A DNA stretch of 64,000 nucleotides from Cristatella mucedo (GCA_009760855.2 WPIO01000004.1:13309501-13373500), one strand, 5' to 3'; positions 1-19,980 are shown, counted from the first letter of the stretch. A program made the numbers and translations. Notes: generated by a model from the letters alone, not told the origin.

Positions 1-1975
1 TTCCGAGCACTTGCAGTGCAATAGACTGACCTCCCCTCGCAATGGTATGGAGGCGGCATGCTTTTTGAGTCTGCTCCTGAGTGCTCGGCTACCTTGTAAG
101 TCTACGATCGATCTACCCGTAAGAAGTAAACCACCCGGCTCATTCCTCGAGACTCGGATCCTTCCCGTCAGCCACCAGCTCCCCTGCCCCTTACGAGTGA
201 AAATTAATGGTATAGCTTCAAGTTCTCGGGTGTCTCAAGTTTGAACGTTGCCAGAGTAGACTTAGCTTAATGTGGCTACGTATCAGGAGTTGATTATGCA
301 ATAGCGGGTTCAGGAATCAGTCTTTTGATGCTGCTGCAGACGAGGAGATTAAAGGCTAATCATGCTCGGGGTGTTTCTTCGACAGGGGAATTTACCACCC
401 ACCTCCACTCTCAGCATTTCTCAAGGCACGTGAGTTCAGTAAGGGGGTAAACACAAGTCTAAGTCTAAGTGTTAACTCTGTCAAGTCTATGTGCTTCTTA
501 GTGTCACTTTTGTTTATTGTATCCTCGTCATCCTCATCATCCTGGCTTGAAGGCGAAAACATTTATGGAGCAAGGCTGTCACCGACTCGTACCTGCTCAG
601 TGTGTGCTTGCTAAAAGGACATTGCGACTTTTCAGTCTAGCTGTGCTGTCAGTATTGCTCAAGTTTCTAAATAGTCATAGTCTTACAGAATGTTTGTTGC
701 AATTCAGGAGAACTAAATATCCTTTTAGGCGTCATATACTGGCCGAAATAAAGCTTTGCAGCTGATTGCTGACAACCTGCACAAATGCAGCAAGCATTAG
801 CACATTAATGGCGATTCACGAGGACAAAGCATACACTGTAGCAGGTGATCTTTACTTTCACATCAGGTGAAGGAAGGGATGCTGGTCGAGGTTCCACGTT
901 TTAGGTTCGTAAGAACTGAAGATATGGCCTCCACAGGATTTGAGGTTGGTTATTAGAGGTACAGCTCAACCACCATAGTCAACGGGGTAAGGGGAGGCCC
1001 ATGTGGCCTCGGCTGATAAACTAACCTTGGTTAGTCGTACTTCTGAAACCGGAAGTGTAGCACTATCACGGGGGGGGGGACTGCCAATGTCGATGGTCGT
1101 GTCTCGCATGCAGCTTTCCAGAACTGTGCTGCAAGTGCCATTTGGCGGGAACGTGTCGATGAGTATATATGTGAGCGTTGTCGCACGTAACAGATACACA
1201 AGCACGAACACATGGGGCCGATTGCAAATGTTCACACATGCATACACGGGGTGCATTTAGTCGCATAATTGCATCCCTGTGCCAAGGTTCCAGTGCGACT
1301 TCGGAGCCGTGAGTGGAGGTCGGGCAGAGGGTGTGGGGACGAAGGATCAGTCTACCATCGAGTCTGGCTCGTTGTCAGCATCTGCTGTAGTCCGCATGCC
1401 ATAGCTGCATGCTTAGGATGCCTGTAGCTGCGGATATAATTCGATGGTGCTTAGCAGCGATATTCAACTGCTTGTATTACTAGGCTGCATCAGAGAGACA
1501 GAGAGAGTCTTCATTAATCGCGTGCCCAAAAGCCATTCGAAAATCCTCTCGAATAGATGACAAGGATTACTGCAGTCGAATACGAACTGAGAGGCAAGCG
1601 CCCCCAATGGCTGTCGCCTTGCCTCACGACTTTTTGCTCGAATACATGCACAAGCATCTGTTTTTAAGGTGCAACTGTTCGCCTGATGCTGAATTAGGCG
1701 GGGTCGGCGTATTCTTCCTTACGTGCCTACTACGATGGCGAATTTTCTTTAGGTGTGAATGCAAACCTGTGTGCCAACACGACAGCAACAAACTGATGAA
1801 GTGACACGTGCTGACTGCTAGCACACACACACTCACACTGCTTGCAAGTAAGCTCTCAAGATCGGCAAAGAGTATTGTGCACATCGAGGAGGAAGTTGAG
1901 TTGACGAGCCGGTCATGCAAGCATTGAACGCAAAAAATGCATCCTTCCACATGGACTAAGTGTCTTTAAAGCAAG
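1..1975. other. Unassigned sequence, no gene seen
   Basis: No exon, RNA gene or recognisable repeat was found. Open frames here are short and unlike any family I know. It may be intergenic. Confidence 0.4.
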
Positions 1976-1978
1976 TCT

Positions 1979-2105
1979 GGTGAGTCGTAACGGCTCACTA
2001 GTTAAGGCGGTTGCTTTTCACGACCTCGGCCCTGAGGTCCGTAAAGGCTCTTCTATCACTATACAAAAAGAGGCTGTTAAATCAGCTAGTATTTATTTAT
2101 TTAAG
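1979..2105 (+). mobile_element. tRNA-derived SINE (family 1), internally deleted
   Basis: The start (gtcgtaacggctcactagttaaggcggttgcttttcacgacctcgg) and end (ctatacaaaaagaggctgttaaatcagctag) match the other family-1 copies. The middle, including box B and the gcgatcc block, is missing. Confidence 0.8.
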
Positions 2106-2305
2106 TCTCTTCTTGCATGTACTGCCGTGCCTCGATTCTTACTTGCGTTTTTGTCTGCCGCCACCACCGCCTCTGCTGCTCATGGAAAGTCGGTGCTGCC
2201 TGGGATCGGCTCCTAAAGCTTTGCGCGCACACAGCACGGCTCTAACTCTAAGGTTGGTGGCTGGCACTGATAAAACAAAGAAATGCTAGCTGTTGCAACA
2301 GTCTC

Positions 2306-2390
2306 CTTTCTATAGCGGCAGAAGAGCCTCAACGGTAGGACTAAGAAAGACTCGATCAAGCGACCTGGGGGTCGTGAAGATGGAGCACCT
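2306..2390 (-). mobile_element. Degraded SINE family 1 fragment
   Basis: It contains tatagcggcagaagagcct and cgacctgggggtcgtgaag, decayed reverse complements of the SINE tail and head, with the middle lost. Confidence 0.4.
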
Positions 2391-2649
2391 AATCCCTGCC
2401 CTGATCTATCGGCCTGCCAAGAGTCTATCTAAATGACAGCCAACCCACGCGGCAGACATTCAGGAGACATTCGGCTGTCATGCCCTATTCCCAGCTGACC
2501 TCAAAGTAGTGACATGGCACTCAAGCGGGCAGCGGGCAATAATATTTATTCCATTAAGCGGCTCTCGCATTATGCACTATTTAGCCCTATCAACAGGATC
2601 GGTAATGTAATGCAACGTATCTCCGTCTGTAATTCTACGAAGTCATAAA

Positions 2650-4450
2650 GACCATGTGGGTGTTATGCAGGAGATTTTTGTATAGCGCACTCACAGCCTA
2701 AGCTGCTTTCGGTACACATTCGGTAGCCAACAGACTTCGTCTCACGCAACAAAGAGAAAGTGGAAAGCATAGCAGAGTCAGGAGAGCAGTTGAGGTAGAG
2801 AGTAGCATGGAAGTCGCAGCTCAGGACCACTGAAAAGGATGAGCCATAGTCGGCAGTAGGAGAGTTGTTGTCGTTGCGTACGTATTGTGGAAGCGAGTTC
2901 CACAATCTAGGACCTGCAGAGCTAAAGCTTCCGTGGCCAACGGTCTTTAAGAATTATTGTCCACACAGGACCTGAGGGCGCAAACAGGCTGAAACTGATG
3001 CAGCAGTTCAGCTAGGTACGAAGGAGCCAAGCCATGGCGGGCCTTGTGGGTCAGCGTAAGAACTTTGCTCTGCATCCGTTGATCAGCCGGCATCCATCCT
3101 AGCTCTTTTGGCAAAGGAGACACGTGCTCAAACCTCTGGGACTTGAGGACTAGCCTTGCAGCCATATTCATAGTCAACTGTAGTGGCATAATAGCTTTCT
3201 TTGGCAGCCCAGCCAAAAGGGAATTACAATAATCAAGCCGAGACAGAACTAAAGAGCTAGTTAAATTTTTTACAAGCCACTGTGAGAGACAGCTTCTAAT
3301 CTTGGATAGGGATCGGATGTGATGGCTAGCTATAGAGGCAGTCTTCTGAATGAAGCTTTTGAAATTGAGGCAGCTGTCGAAAAACGACACCTAGATTACG
3401 AGCACGTGTTGAAGGTCGCACAATAGCATCATCTAATAGAACAGCAAAGCCTTTTAATCCAGCCACACGCTTAGGGTGTCCTATGAGAAGCAGTTCGGTT
3501 TTATCGTCATTTAATTTCAGGAAGTTTTCCGACATCCAGGATCGAATATCGGCAAGGCAAGCATTCAGTTTCTCAGTTGCCGCAGCAGATTCCGACGGTT
3601 TAAATGACAAATACAACTGAGTATCGTCAGCATAGAAGTGATATCCTATTCCATGGGCCCTAATCCCTTTCCCAGAGGTTGTGTATGAATAGAGAACAGT
3701 AAGGGACCGAGTACAGACCCTTGAGGGACTCCACAGGTGACCTTTCTCGTGTGTGAGACCTGACCCCCACACGACACGGATTGAACATGATCAGAAAAGT
3801 ACGATTTAAACCACGCTAGTACTTCCGTCTGCCAGATCGATCGTTGTTCTCAGTCGTTCAAGTAGAACATCGTGATCAACGGTGTCGAAGGCAACTGACA
3901 GATCTAGCAGAGCTAGGGCAGTGACATTCCCGTCATCATTGCCACGTAGAATGTTATTGTTTATCTGGAGGAGAGCAGTTTCAGTGGAGTGCTGCCTCTT
4001 GAACCCTGATTGAAATGTTTGACAATTAATAATTTTCAATATGTTCAACCAGCTGCTTACCAAAAATTTTTTCGAGAATCTTTGACAAGAAAGGAAGAAA
4101 GGAAACTGGGCGATAGTTTACAAGGACCTCTGTATCTAGTCCAGGCTTTTTACGTATGGGTCTAACGATTGCCGATTTGAAGGACTTGGGGACGACCTCT
4201 TTTCCCAGAGAAGCATTAAAAATCTTGGTTATGGCAGGGCTAAGTTGGTCTGCTAGTGAAGACCACAGAGATGAAGGTATAGGGTCTTCAGGAGACGAGC
4301 TCTTTTTCCTAGACCTTATTAAGGTAGCCACATCGCATGCAGAAACCTCGGAGAACCTTTTAAGGACGGTCACAGGTTGTGGAACCGCGATTGAGCAACT
4401 TTCGCTCGGCTCAACGCTGAGAGTGCAACTCACTGCACATTGCCACACTT
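2650..4450 (-). mobile_element. LINE retrotransposon relic, second lineage, with reverse transcriptase pieces
   Basis: Read on the minus strand, four successive frames give the RT order: linker and VNYRPVSFLPFLSKILEK (4448-4026); SGFKRQHSTETALL and LALLDLSVAFDTVDHDVLL (4063-3806); [12 protein letters not shown] with the catalytic YADD (3772-3326); and LVLSRLDYCNSLLAGLP plus LGWMPADQRMQSKVL (3390-2947). Then comes a GPRLWNSLPQYVR-type 3' region. Frames shift between blocks, so the copy is dead. It differs clearly from the main LINE family in this window, and the 3' end lacks the (ATT)n tail. Confidence 0.85.
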
Positions 4451-5899
4451 AAGTAGATATGCCGCCTCACCATGAACTTTATCGGTCGACCTTCGTGGTG
4501 CCTGCCTTCCCTCCCTCCCTCCCTCCCTCGGGACAGACCACCGACTGAAGCCGGTGCGGCCGGATGCCGGGCTGCCCTCTGCCGAACCGACTTTCTTCGG
4601 CGGCTCAGGTGCCGGCTCATCCGGCATCTGAGCAGCAGCCTGCATGTGCAGGCGCCACGTTCTTCGAGCACAGACCAAAGGTTCACGCGGCTCTTGGCAG
4701 CCATCCAGACATTTCTGCGCCACGAAGCGACAGCGCACAGGACACAGCTGCCGGCACCGGTGGTGCAGACGCGCGCGGACCGCGGCTGCATGCCTACGCG
4801 GCGGTTAAGCGGCCGATGCAGGGACGATGCAGCAGACGCTGCGAGGCAGCAGCCGTAGAGCAGCAAAGAAGCTGCTGCCTCGCAGCGGCCCCGACCCCCC
4901 CCCCCCCCCGCCGAGCCCGAGCGGCCGCACGACTCGGCAGCAGCCGGAAATGAGACCGGCGGGGGGGGGGGGGGGGAGGGGGGGAGGGGGGAGAGGATTA
5001 GCACCCAGTAAGGGCAGAGCCAGCCATTTTGGTCACTCCATACCGGTGTGACACAGTTCTCTTTATTCAAGGCACAGCTCCTCCTCGGAGAATGTCTCGG
5101 CTGCTAAGGTGCTAGCACGCTCGCAGGCGCTCGCATCAACACCGAATGCCAAAAAGAAAGAAAGGTGTCTACACTTGGAAGGCATGCCCAGTGCTGGATG
5201 TATGTCACATTACGTCACACGCGCTGCTTGCTGTCGTCGGCTCCGCCAGTCCATGTCCCAACATACAGCCCAGACATACATGCCACCTTACACTTCGTCC
5301 GGCTACTTCTAGTCAGTGTGACAAAATGGCCACCTGCCTTAGCCGCTGCACTGCCGCACTCACACGAGTGCCCAGGTCAGGCACGGTGGGCGGCGCCCTG
5401 CGAAGGCCAGGCACGAAGACCAATCGAGGGCAGCAGCAGCAGCAGCTTCGAGAGTCTCGCAGAGTGACTCTCACAAGTGGCGCTGGCTTTACGGCAAAGC
5501 CGCAGGCAACCGGTCGACCGGACCGACTGCAGCCCTTAGATGGCCGGTCAGGACTCGCAGGGCGGCGAGCTCGACAGGCACGCTCCCGAAGGGCAGGCTG
5601 GCAGGGCTGCTCCATTCCCCTCTGCTCGCCTGCTCCTTGCATCGCAGTCGGATGAGAAGGCAGCCGGACGGCCTCTCGCTTGCAAGGTGACGCATCGGCC
5701 AGCAGCAGCAGCTGCCGCAGCTCGGCGACTGCTGCTGCAGCTCAACACAGTTCGGAGGTCGGCGGACGCTGCACTGCGTCCCTGCTGCCGTGTCATGGGC
5801 GGATGCTCGAGATGCCGGTACAATACCGAGCGGTTGAAAAATAAAAAGTAAAAATGCAATGCGGCACCGAGAGAGGCGGTGGCGCCTGCGGAGGCGTCA

Positions 5900-5900
<1 letters not shown>
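4451..5900. other. GC-rich stretch with homopolymer runs, no gene recognised
   Basis: High GC with CpG, a CCCT run (about 4505-4530), a C run (4897-4909) and a broken G run (4963-5000). Downstream of the Ig gene stop on its sense strand. Several long open frames are frame shadows of GC-rich DNA; none resembles a known domain. Confidence 0.4.

Positions 5901-5937
<37 letters not shown>
5901..5937 (-). repeat. (CAG)12 trinucleotide repeat in the putative 3' UTR of the Ig gene
   Basis: Twelve CTG units on the plus strand read as CAG in the sense of the Ig gene. The run starts 10 nt after the stop codon at 5950-5948, so it would lie in the 3' UTR. Confidence 0.85.
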
Positions 5938-5940
<3 letters not shown>

Positions 5941-5947
5941 CGCTGTT

Positions 5948-12577
<6,630 letters not shown>

Positions 12578-13019
12578 ACCTAAAGCATTCGTAATCAAGC
12601 AACATCAGAGAAGCAGCAAACACTTGAGTATTGTCCAACAGATTCCGAGTGGCTTCACTAGCACTCCAGAGCAGCTGCTCACGGCATCTCTGTGCACAAC
12701 AGCCAATGGAAACGATGGAAATTTACTCGGAGCCACTCAGAGGCATATTTGCGATGGAATAAACAGGTGAACTATATAGAATCCACTGAGTCCAAGGCGT
12801 ATATTCAGCATTTTAAACCAATGCCGATATAATTTTACGAATCATGCCTACAACACCTTTGCAGGCGATTTTTTGGCAGACGCCAGTGAATATGATGCAG
12901 CTTATTTTCTTGCCTTGTTTTGAACTCTTCTTGGAACTTCTTTGGACTCTTCTTCTGGACTAGTCTTGTCCCTGTACCTTCATGATGGCTGTTGTTGAGC
13001 CATTAATTAAGAGAGCAGC

Positions 13020-13976
13020 ACTACATTAAAAGAACTTGAGCAATTTCTGCCCAGTCTCCTTACTACCGTTGCTATCAAAGACAATGGAACAAGTTGTGTA
13101 ATATACTGAAACTTCAAACCTAGCAAGTTCCAGTCAGGTTTGAGAGCCAATCACTTCACACGAGTCAACATTACTTCATGCTATAATGACTTTCTCAGGA
13201 ATGCAGACTTAGGTAAAGTCTCTCTTACTCATTTTGCTGAACCTTTTGGCAGCATTTAATCCTGTTTATCACCAAGGCTTTCTCGAGAGTCTCTCATCTT
13301 ATCTGGGCTTCACTGGCACTGATCTGTATTGGTTTAGAGGCTCCAGAGCATTGATATCAACGGGCAGCAATCATCAGAGGAGCTTTTAGAGTGCGGGATA
13401 CCCTGGGGCTCTTTGCTTGATCCACTTCTCTTCGTAACTTACACACACTCACACGCATACACACACACACATACACATGCGCACACACTCTCTCCTCTGT
13501 CCCTCTCTCCCACCGATGTAATCACCAAGCACAATCTAATATTTCACTTCTATGTCAATGACACGCAAATGTACTTATGCTTTGATCCCTCCAAGCCTTC
13601 CAGCCCGTCAAACTCTCTCAACTCCCTTGCTGAAAGTATTACTGGAATTCGCTGATATTCAATGTTGATAGCTGAAATTTGCATTTGCATGGCAACAAAC
13701 ATTCTCGAATTGAATGACGACAAAACCAACTTATTAGCCATGGGAAAACCTAGAGTTACTCAGAAATTGAAAAGCTTAACACTCAAAAATCGGCTCTGCC
13801 AGCATATCTTCCATAGCATCTCCACGAAATCTATGTGCCCTGTTCCAAAGAGACCTTTCACTAGATGACCACGTCAGCTCCACAGTCAAGTGCTTCCTTT
13901 AGAGCATATGTACAGTGCCCAGAAAGAGATTTAATTCTCTAAAGGTGCTAAGCAAATGTATTATTATTATTATGCC
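13020..13976 (+). mobile_element. LINE main family, heavily decayed 3' half
   Basis: Blocks in order: CPVSLLPLLSKTMEQV, FQSG then LRANHF, HNLIFHFYVNDTQMYLCFDPSKPS (YADD changed to YVND), NILELNDDKTNLLAMGKP, then the 3' end agtgcccagaaagagatttaattctctaaaggtgct and an (ATT)n tail. Frameshifts, stops and a CA-rich insertion (13441-13490) mark it as a relic. Confidence 0.85.
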
Positions 13977-14282
13977 ATCGACTTGACCTGCAGAATAAGA
14001 CTACGAGCTGCAAGGATCGTTTCCGGAAGACGGCTGAGCTACAAGATCAAAAGGTGACTCACTCCATGCAAGCTGTATTCCAGTCACTGGGAGCCACTAC
14101 TGGGGCCGGCCACAGTTGGCAGACAAATTTGCAAGGAAAGTGGCTTCGTGTGACTGCCGGTGCAGACACAGGAGAGTCTCGTTTGAATAACGCACTATGC
14201 CTAACCACATGTCTAACGACACAAGTGTCAATCTCGGCCAGGCGGTTTAGCATTACCTGCCTATAGTGGCCACGATGGGCCG

Positions 14283-14455
14283 AGTCTGGCCGTGATAGCG
14301 CAGGCATTAAGGTTCTCACTCTTTACATGACCGAGGTCATGGGTTCAAATCCTTCAGTGGGCAATTCTTTCTTGCCAACTGCAAGCAGTGGTGATGGCCG
14401 TTAAGGCTCTTCTGCCACTATACAAATGAGGCTGTTAAATTAGCTAATATGTTTG
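14283..14455 (+). mobile_element. tRNA-derived SINE, family 1
   Basis: Contains gaccgaggtcatgggttcaaatcc (box B), ggtgatggccgttaaggctcttctgccactataca and gaggctgttaaattagctaat, matching other copies with about one change in ten. Confidence 0.85.
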
Positions 14456-14916
14456 TGTCATATGTGCAGTGACAACCGTAACCTCTGTTAGCTGTGGTCT
14501 GGTTTCAACTTGTGCACATATTTTCACCTCGTAATCAAGAAAATGAAAAAATTAAATCTGCACACGCAAGGCAGCTGCTGAAAAAGGTTTTTAAGGTAAT
14601 AAAAATAAGGTCAAACTGTGCATAATAGGCAAAGAATAACGACACGCCGAGGTCAAAGTTATTACACTAGCTGTAGCTGGATGGACATCGTAAAAGTCCA
14701 CAGTTTCGAAGACGCAGAGACTGCAATGACACTATCGTGGTAACTACTATTTTTGCTTCGATTGCAATTTCTAGTACTAATAGTTCTAATACTACTAATA
14801 CTGCAACTATTACACACAGGGCTGGCTTTTCACCCAAGGCCACACGTAAGTGGTGTTAACCGGGCGATCCCCAAGCTGGTAAACGGCTGGCTATAGCACA
14901 CATTAGGATAGGCATC

Positions 14917-14974
14917 TGTGTGGGCGTGTTCTACCTATGCAGTGCTCGCTGCATAGGTAGAGCACGCCCACACA
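14917..14974. other. 26-bp near-perfect inverted repeat with a 6-nt loop
   Basis: Arms 14917-14942 and 14949-14974 are complementary at 25 of 26 positions; the loop is tgctcg. No gene or known repeat covers it. Confidence 0.85.
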
Positions 14975-16252
14975 AGACAACCCAGTGAGACAATAGACAG
15001 CTGAAGACGATTGAATTTCGAGAGATAGAAGAGAGATACCGGTAGGAAGAGAGGGGGTGGTGGAGAGGTCGAGAATGAGATGCAGGGGTCAATGCAGAGT
15101 GAGAGACCGAAATAGAGAGAATGGCAGGAAAGCCAGTAAGATCTCGAGTTCGGTCAGCCTTTGCTAGCCGTAAGTAGCCTTAATCTAAACTTGGCCTTGG
15201 ACTCTTCTCTTTTATCAATCCCAAACAGCATTAAATTGGATTAATTAATAAGTTTATACGATGCAATTCAACTGTCACCTGCCACGATGGTAGGGTCGGG
15301 GCAGGGTTCACCTCATCTCTTTTGCGCCTCTCGGTGAACATTTCAGTGCAACGGTTAGCAACCTTCAGAACATACCGCATGCAGCCTATTAGCCTTTCGA
15401 AAGAAATCGTTGCTCAACGCCTACCGATTACAGCTCTGGTAACCTGGACGTCTCCCGAAACAACTTTTCCACTGATGAAGCATCAAACATTGAGGCATCA
15501 GGTCATCCCTTTGCTGTCTCATTCATGTACAGCCAGATTATGTTGTGCTAGCCATTCATCCTCCCGAGTGCTTATTTTGTGCAGGGCTGGCAGCCACCCT
15601 TTCACTCACTCACTTGACCTCTGACACTGACTCTCTGTATGCCACTTACTCTAAAGCTGCATTTACACTATCGACTTTCCTCATAATCGGTGCCGATTTT
15701 GGACCACGGTTTCTCTCTGGTTTATGGTACTACGTCACCACACGTTGGAGGGACGAGCCAAGTCGACCGACTCTCATGAAGAAGCTGTTTCTACTTTTTG
15801 ACTTCTAGTTGGACCAGCCAACCAAACAAAACCCTGGGGCTCATCACATATACCCCATTGCCACAATAAATATGGCTGACGCTCATAGGCTCGAGTTATA
15901 TTGAGACGTTCAGAGCAAGTCTTTGAACATGGGATGCTTATACCTTGTAGTCATCTCAACCCTTTTCTACACAAGCGATGTCGTACGTCTATTTATGAAA
16001 TCCACCAACAAATGTGTAGTGGTGCACATTACTTAGCACTATACGCTTCCCGAAAAAAGCTTTTTGTACTTATTTTCCTTTAATTTAGACTCTTATCAAC
16101 TACTTTACAATTATGACTGCAGCAGCAAACTCAATTTCGTCGGGTGATGGCTCGAGAGCTTTTCTGGGGAAACCCTCTTGCATACCAGCCTCAAGCATGA
16201 GAGCAGTCGGCCATCAGCATTTCCTGAATCGATAGTGTAAACGCTCCAACTA

Positions 16253-16312
16253 GGAGGAAAGTCGGTGTCGACAAGGAGGAAAGTCGGTGTCGACAAGGAG
16301 AAAAGTCGATAG
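16253..16312 (+). repeat. Short tandem repeat, unit about 22-23 bp, 2.5 copies
   Basis: The unit aggaggaaagtcggtgtcgac occurs twice in tandem and a third, partial copy follows (aggagaaaagtcg). Fragments of the same sequence recur near 59.5 kb. Confidence 0.8.
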
Positions 16313-16888
16313 TGCCAAGGCAGCTTAACACAAACCCTCTCTCTGGGTTTCACCGGCATCCCTGCATCCTTGCCTATTATTGAAAAAATTGATGGAGCAA
16401 GTCTAACCGATGAACTACTCGGCTATATTGACCATGTACGATACCAAGCCATAAAGAGTCTTCATGGTGGAGGCAAAATGGCCACTCCCCTCCTCAGATC
16501 CCTTTGTGTAATCCAACGGTTTGCATTCACCACTAATGTTTCCCAGGAACTCACTCTCCAACGACGTCAAAATTTATGAATGGTCTGATGTGTGATAGTG
16601 TCAAGCAAAATCTCAGGTGCAGTCGGCCAACAACAAGCAGCTGTCAAGTAATTTGGACCACTTTGTGATGACGTAATTAAAGCCCTGTCGACGTCAGGCA
16701 AGAGGAGTACGCATGGCCTGGCCATGCGCCATAGCCCGCCCCCTGCAGGTGAACCTCGCACAGCTAGGGGAGAGTGGAACCGAAGGCGTTTTACATCGGT
16801 CCGAGTGCTGGCTGCGCAACAGCTGCCACTCGCATAGAGGTAGGAGCCGCCTGGCGACACTCGGTCGGGTCGACCTGGGGAGGAAGCT

Positions 16889-17031
16889 GTGGCTTCAGCT
16901 CCGAGAGAGATGATCAAAATGAGCGGTCATGACCCCAGCAGTGGAGCTGTACGGGCAGCCCTGGGTGACTCGGCAGCAGCAGCAGCAGCCCAGCACTTAG
17001 CATCAAGACACGAGCACGAGCCGCAGACCAC

Positions 17032-17062
<31 letters not shown>

Positions 17063-17509
17063 GGCGGCGGCGGCAGCGGCAGCAGCGGCGGCGGCAGCGG
17101 CAGCAGCGGCGGCAGCGGCAGCGGCTCAATGGCTGGCCGACCAAAGAGGCTACCCGAAGCAGGACAAAGGAGGTTGAATGGAGGCTGCCCCAAAACTCTG
17201 GCTGGATGGCAGGAATTCGGCAGAGGCCTGCCACGCTGCTGGCTCCGTGAGCAGCTGGCTGCAGTGCATTGTCACTGTGTGGCTGCAGCTAGATTCTTCC
17301 GACGGGAGACCTACAGTCAAGGATCCCCAGGCGCTAGTCTTCCTATTGATACTTGCAGACCTTTCAATGATTCCCCCTCTCCCATGTCATGCCTTGCACC
17401 GGCCGGGCTGAGGCAAAGGCCGACCGATTCAACAGCCTCATTTGCAGATGAGCCATCACGTAGCCATAGCCCCCCCCCCTTCTCTTTGCAGTCGGCAATT
17501 AAGGATTAG
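16889..17509 (+). other. Open frame of 206 codons with a Ser/Gly triplet run; coding status doubtful
   Basis: The frame starts ATG GCT and ends TAG. It contains poly-Ala, a Ser8-Gly4-type run from an AGC/GGC repeat (17035-17127), and an Arg/Ser-rich end. No domain is recognised. The repeat keeps all three frames open on both strands, so length alone means little. It could be an exon of an unknown gene or chance. Confidence 0.15.
17035..17127 (+). repeat. (AGC)n/(GGC)n trinucleotide repeat
   Basis: About 31 triplets: nine AGC units, then mixed GGC and AGC units. Confidence 0.95.
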
Positions 17510-18263
17510 TGCAGGCATGGACTGCAGGTGTCGGTCTCCACAGGAGATGCTGAGGCCTCCACAGGAGATGGCCGACTCAAGAAGCTGCAGCGGTGGTGAA
17601 GTTATGTTATGTTATGTCAGTGGCAGCCACTCACTAGCATAGTGCTAAGCACATCATCTGCATGACTCGCGTGGCTCTCAGCTGAGAGGCCGGAGTGCAA
17701 TTTGTAGGTCTGGGGGAGGCAGCGAGCGCATAAACTGGCTTGGCTGTTCGGTCGGCTAAGGTAAATGGCATGGGTGGGTGCAACTTGCCAAATACTAGCT
17801 CATTGAAGAAACGCTTTCGCCCTGCATATTTGCATACACGTCAAGATATGCAGGCAGCAGCAGTTCCAGCAACACCTGTGCTAGACTGCAGCTAGGAAGG
17901 CATCATTCGACTGTGTAACCGACCCTTCTGCATGCTAATAATAAGACGCTCGGCACCAACTGGGACAAAGGGCCACCCAAAACAGCTCTCAAGTGCACCC
18001 ACTGAATGACATCACCTCCTAGAAGCAGGCTGCAACGAGTCGAAACTGCATCATGTTGCTCCAGGCAAGACCCAGCAGCCAATCCGGTCGCTGAGAATTT
18101 AAGCAAATCGGTGAGCTAGGGCACCTTTGAAGGTCTGATGCAGCTAAGCCGGAACTGAAATGCACATGTCAGCCTGCCTTATGCATGCAGTGCATTACTT
18201 TCCCCTCACTGCCCTAGCATGTGAGCTTGATAATTCTTATCAACTAACACATGATGCTCGCGT

Positions 18264-18315
<52 letters not shown>

Positions 18316-18356
18316 ACACGCACGCACACGCACGCACACACATACGCACGTGCACA
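18264..18356 (+). repeat. (CA)n microsatellite with CACACG variants
   Basis: About 19 pure CA units followed by CACG-interrupted repeats. Confidence 0.95.
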
Positions 18357-18678
18357 CAAACGTTTCAATGAACTATGCCGACCGTGCAGTGTGATGACGT
18401 ATAGCACTTACTCCCTGGTGCATGGTACCGGCATCCCTCTATGGGGCTCCCCTCTCACAGACAGTTGCTCTTCCAGTCATAGGTCAACGTGAGCTTTTAT
18501 ATAGCGATAGTTCATTTGGAGCACCGCTCAGTTTGCAAGTCTTGCCCCAAGCATCAGGTTGACACTGCGACCACTACCGTGTTATCACATCCTTGCAACA
18601 CATTCTTGCTATGCAACCATCAATGGTCATCTGACCATCAAGCCATTAATGTGATGATAACTAATAGTTAGTAACGGT

Positions 18679-18822
18679 TAGCCTGATTCAATAGCCTCGT
18701 GAATATAGCGACAGAAGAGCCTATGTAGTTATCACCACCACTTGCAGGGAGCAATAAAGGATCACCCATTTCAAGAATCGAACTCAACGACCTGGATCGT
18801 GAAGAGCAAGAACCTTATCCTT
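18679..18822 (-). mobile_element. tRNA-derived SINE, family 1, degraded
   Basis: Reverse complement of the SINE: atatagcgacagaagagcct, atcaccaccacttgcag, ggatcacccatttcaagaatcgaactcaacgacctgg. The head beyond about 18822 is lost. Confidence 0.8.
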
Positions 18823-19783
18823 GGGTTGAGGGGGCTAAGGACATTTCCAGGAATGTGTAGCAGTCTAAACATGTCTGAAACATGCCTCCAAAGTGCAATC
18901 ACATTGGTGCTGTGCAACATGCAACGAATGTGCACTAGCAGCTGCACAAATGAAGGAGAGTTGCAAAGTCTAAGCTGCTATAGATAGCAGAATGAAGCAG
19001 AATGAGATGGCAGACGGCAGTTTTAGGTGACCATCAATCCTTGCAAGCTCTTCTTTGCTGGCTTGTGCTCTTGGTTATTACGTGTGTGCTTGTTAGCACT
19101 GCTTGCCACCCATTGAGAGCAAGAACCATGCCACTCTGCAGCTTGGGAATCTCAGCCGGCTGCAATTACTTGCAGCAGCTGTAGCTGCTGAGGGTGATGA
19201 CATTGCAACCGAAGCTCTGGATGGGATATGCGCAAGCTCGGAATGACGTGGCCAGTGTCACAGTCTGGTCATCTTGACATTCTTTACCTCAGTTAGCATG
19301 TCTGATGCACAAGTTGCTAATTTTTTGCCAGGGTAGGTCAAGTCAGCCGATCAACAGTTCACTGGCCAACTTTGCAGCTCTGATTATCAGGCACGGTACA
19401 GGGAGAAGCAGCATTGAAAAGTCAGATGTCCCATGATACCGGGCTGGTACAAATTGCTGTCAGCTATTGTCAACAAATCCGACCCACTAGACCCCAAGAC
19501 TAATGAGCACTGAGCAGTGAGACTAATATGCATAATGCTACCACTACATACATCTCGTTCACAATGCGCATATCATGCACAAAGACACAAAATGTGCACG
19601 AAAAGCAGCTTTACATAGTCATGTGGGGGAGAGTCTGCTAAGCAGCAGTGCAACTTTCAGGTTGCTATTACTGTAGATTGTGCCTACGAGTCTCATATAA
19701 TGCCCTTTTTCAGAAACACAGCATCAGTGACGGTAAACCGAAGCATAAGACATTTTGCATGAGAGCTCATACGTGGAAGCTTT

Positions 19784-19980
<197 letters not shown>

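Noticed and set aside
4411-5070. Minus-strand frame of 219 codons in GC-rich DNA downstream of the Ig gene
   Set aside because: It runs through C and G homopolymers and a CCCT run, has no recognisable domain, and several other frames are open there too.
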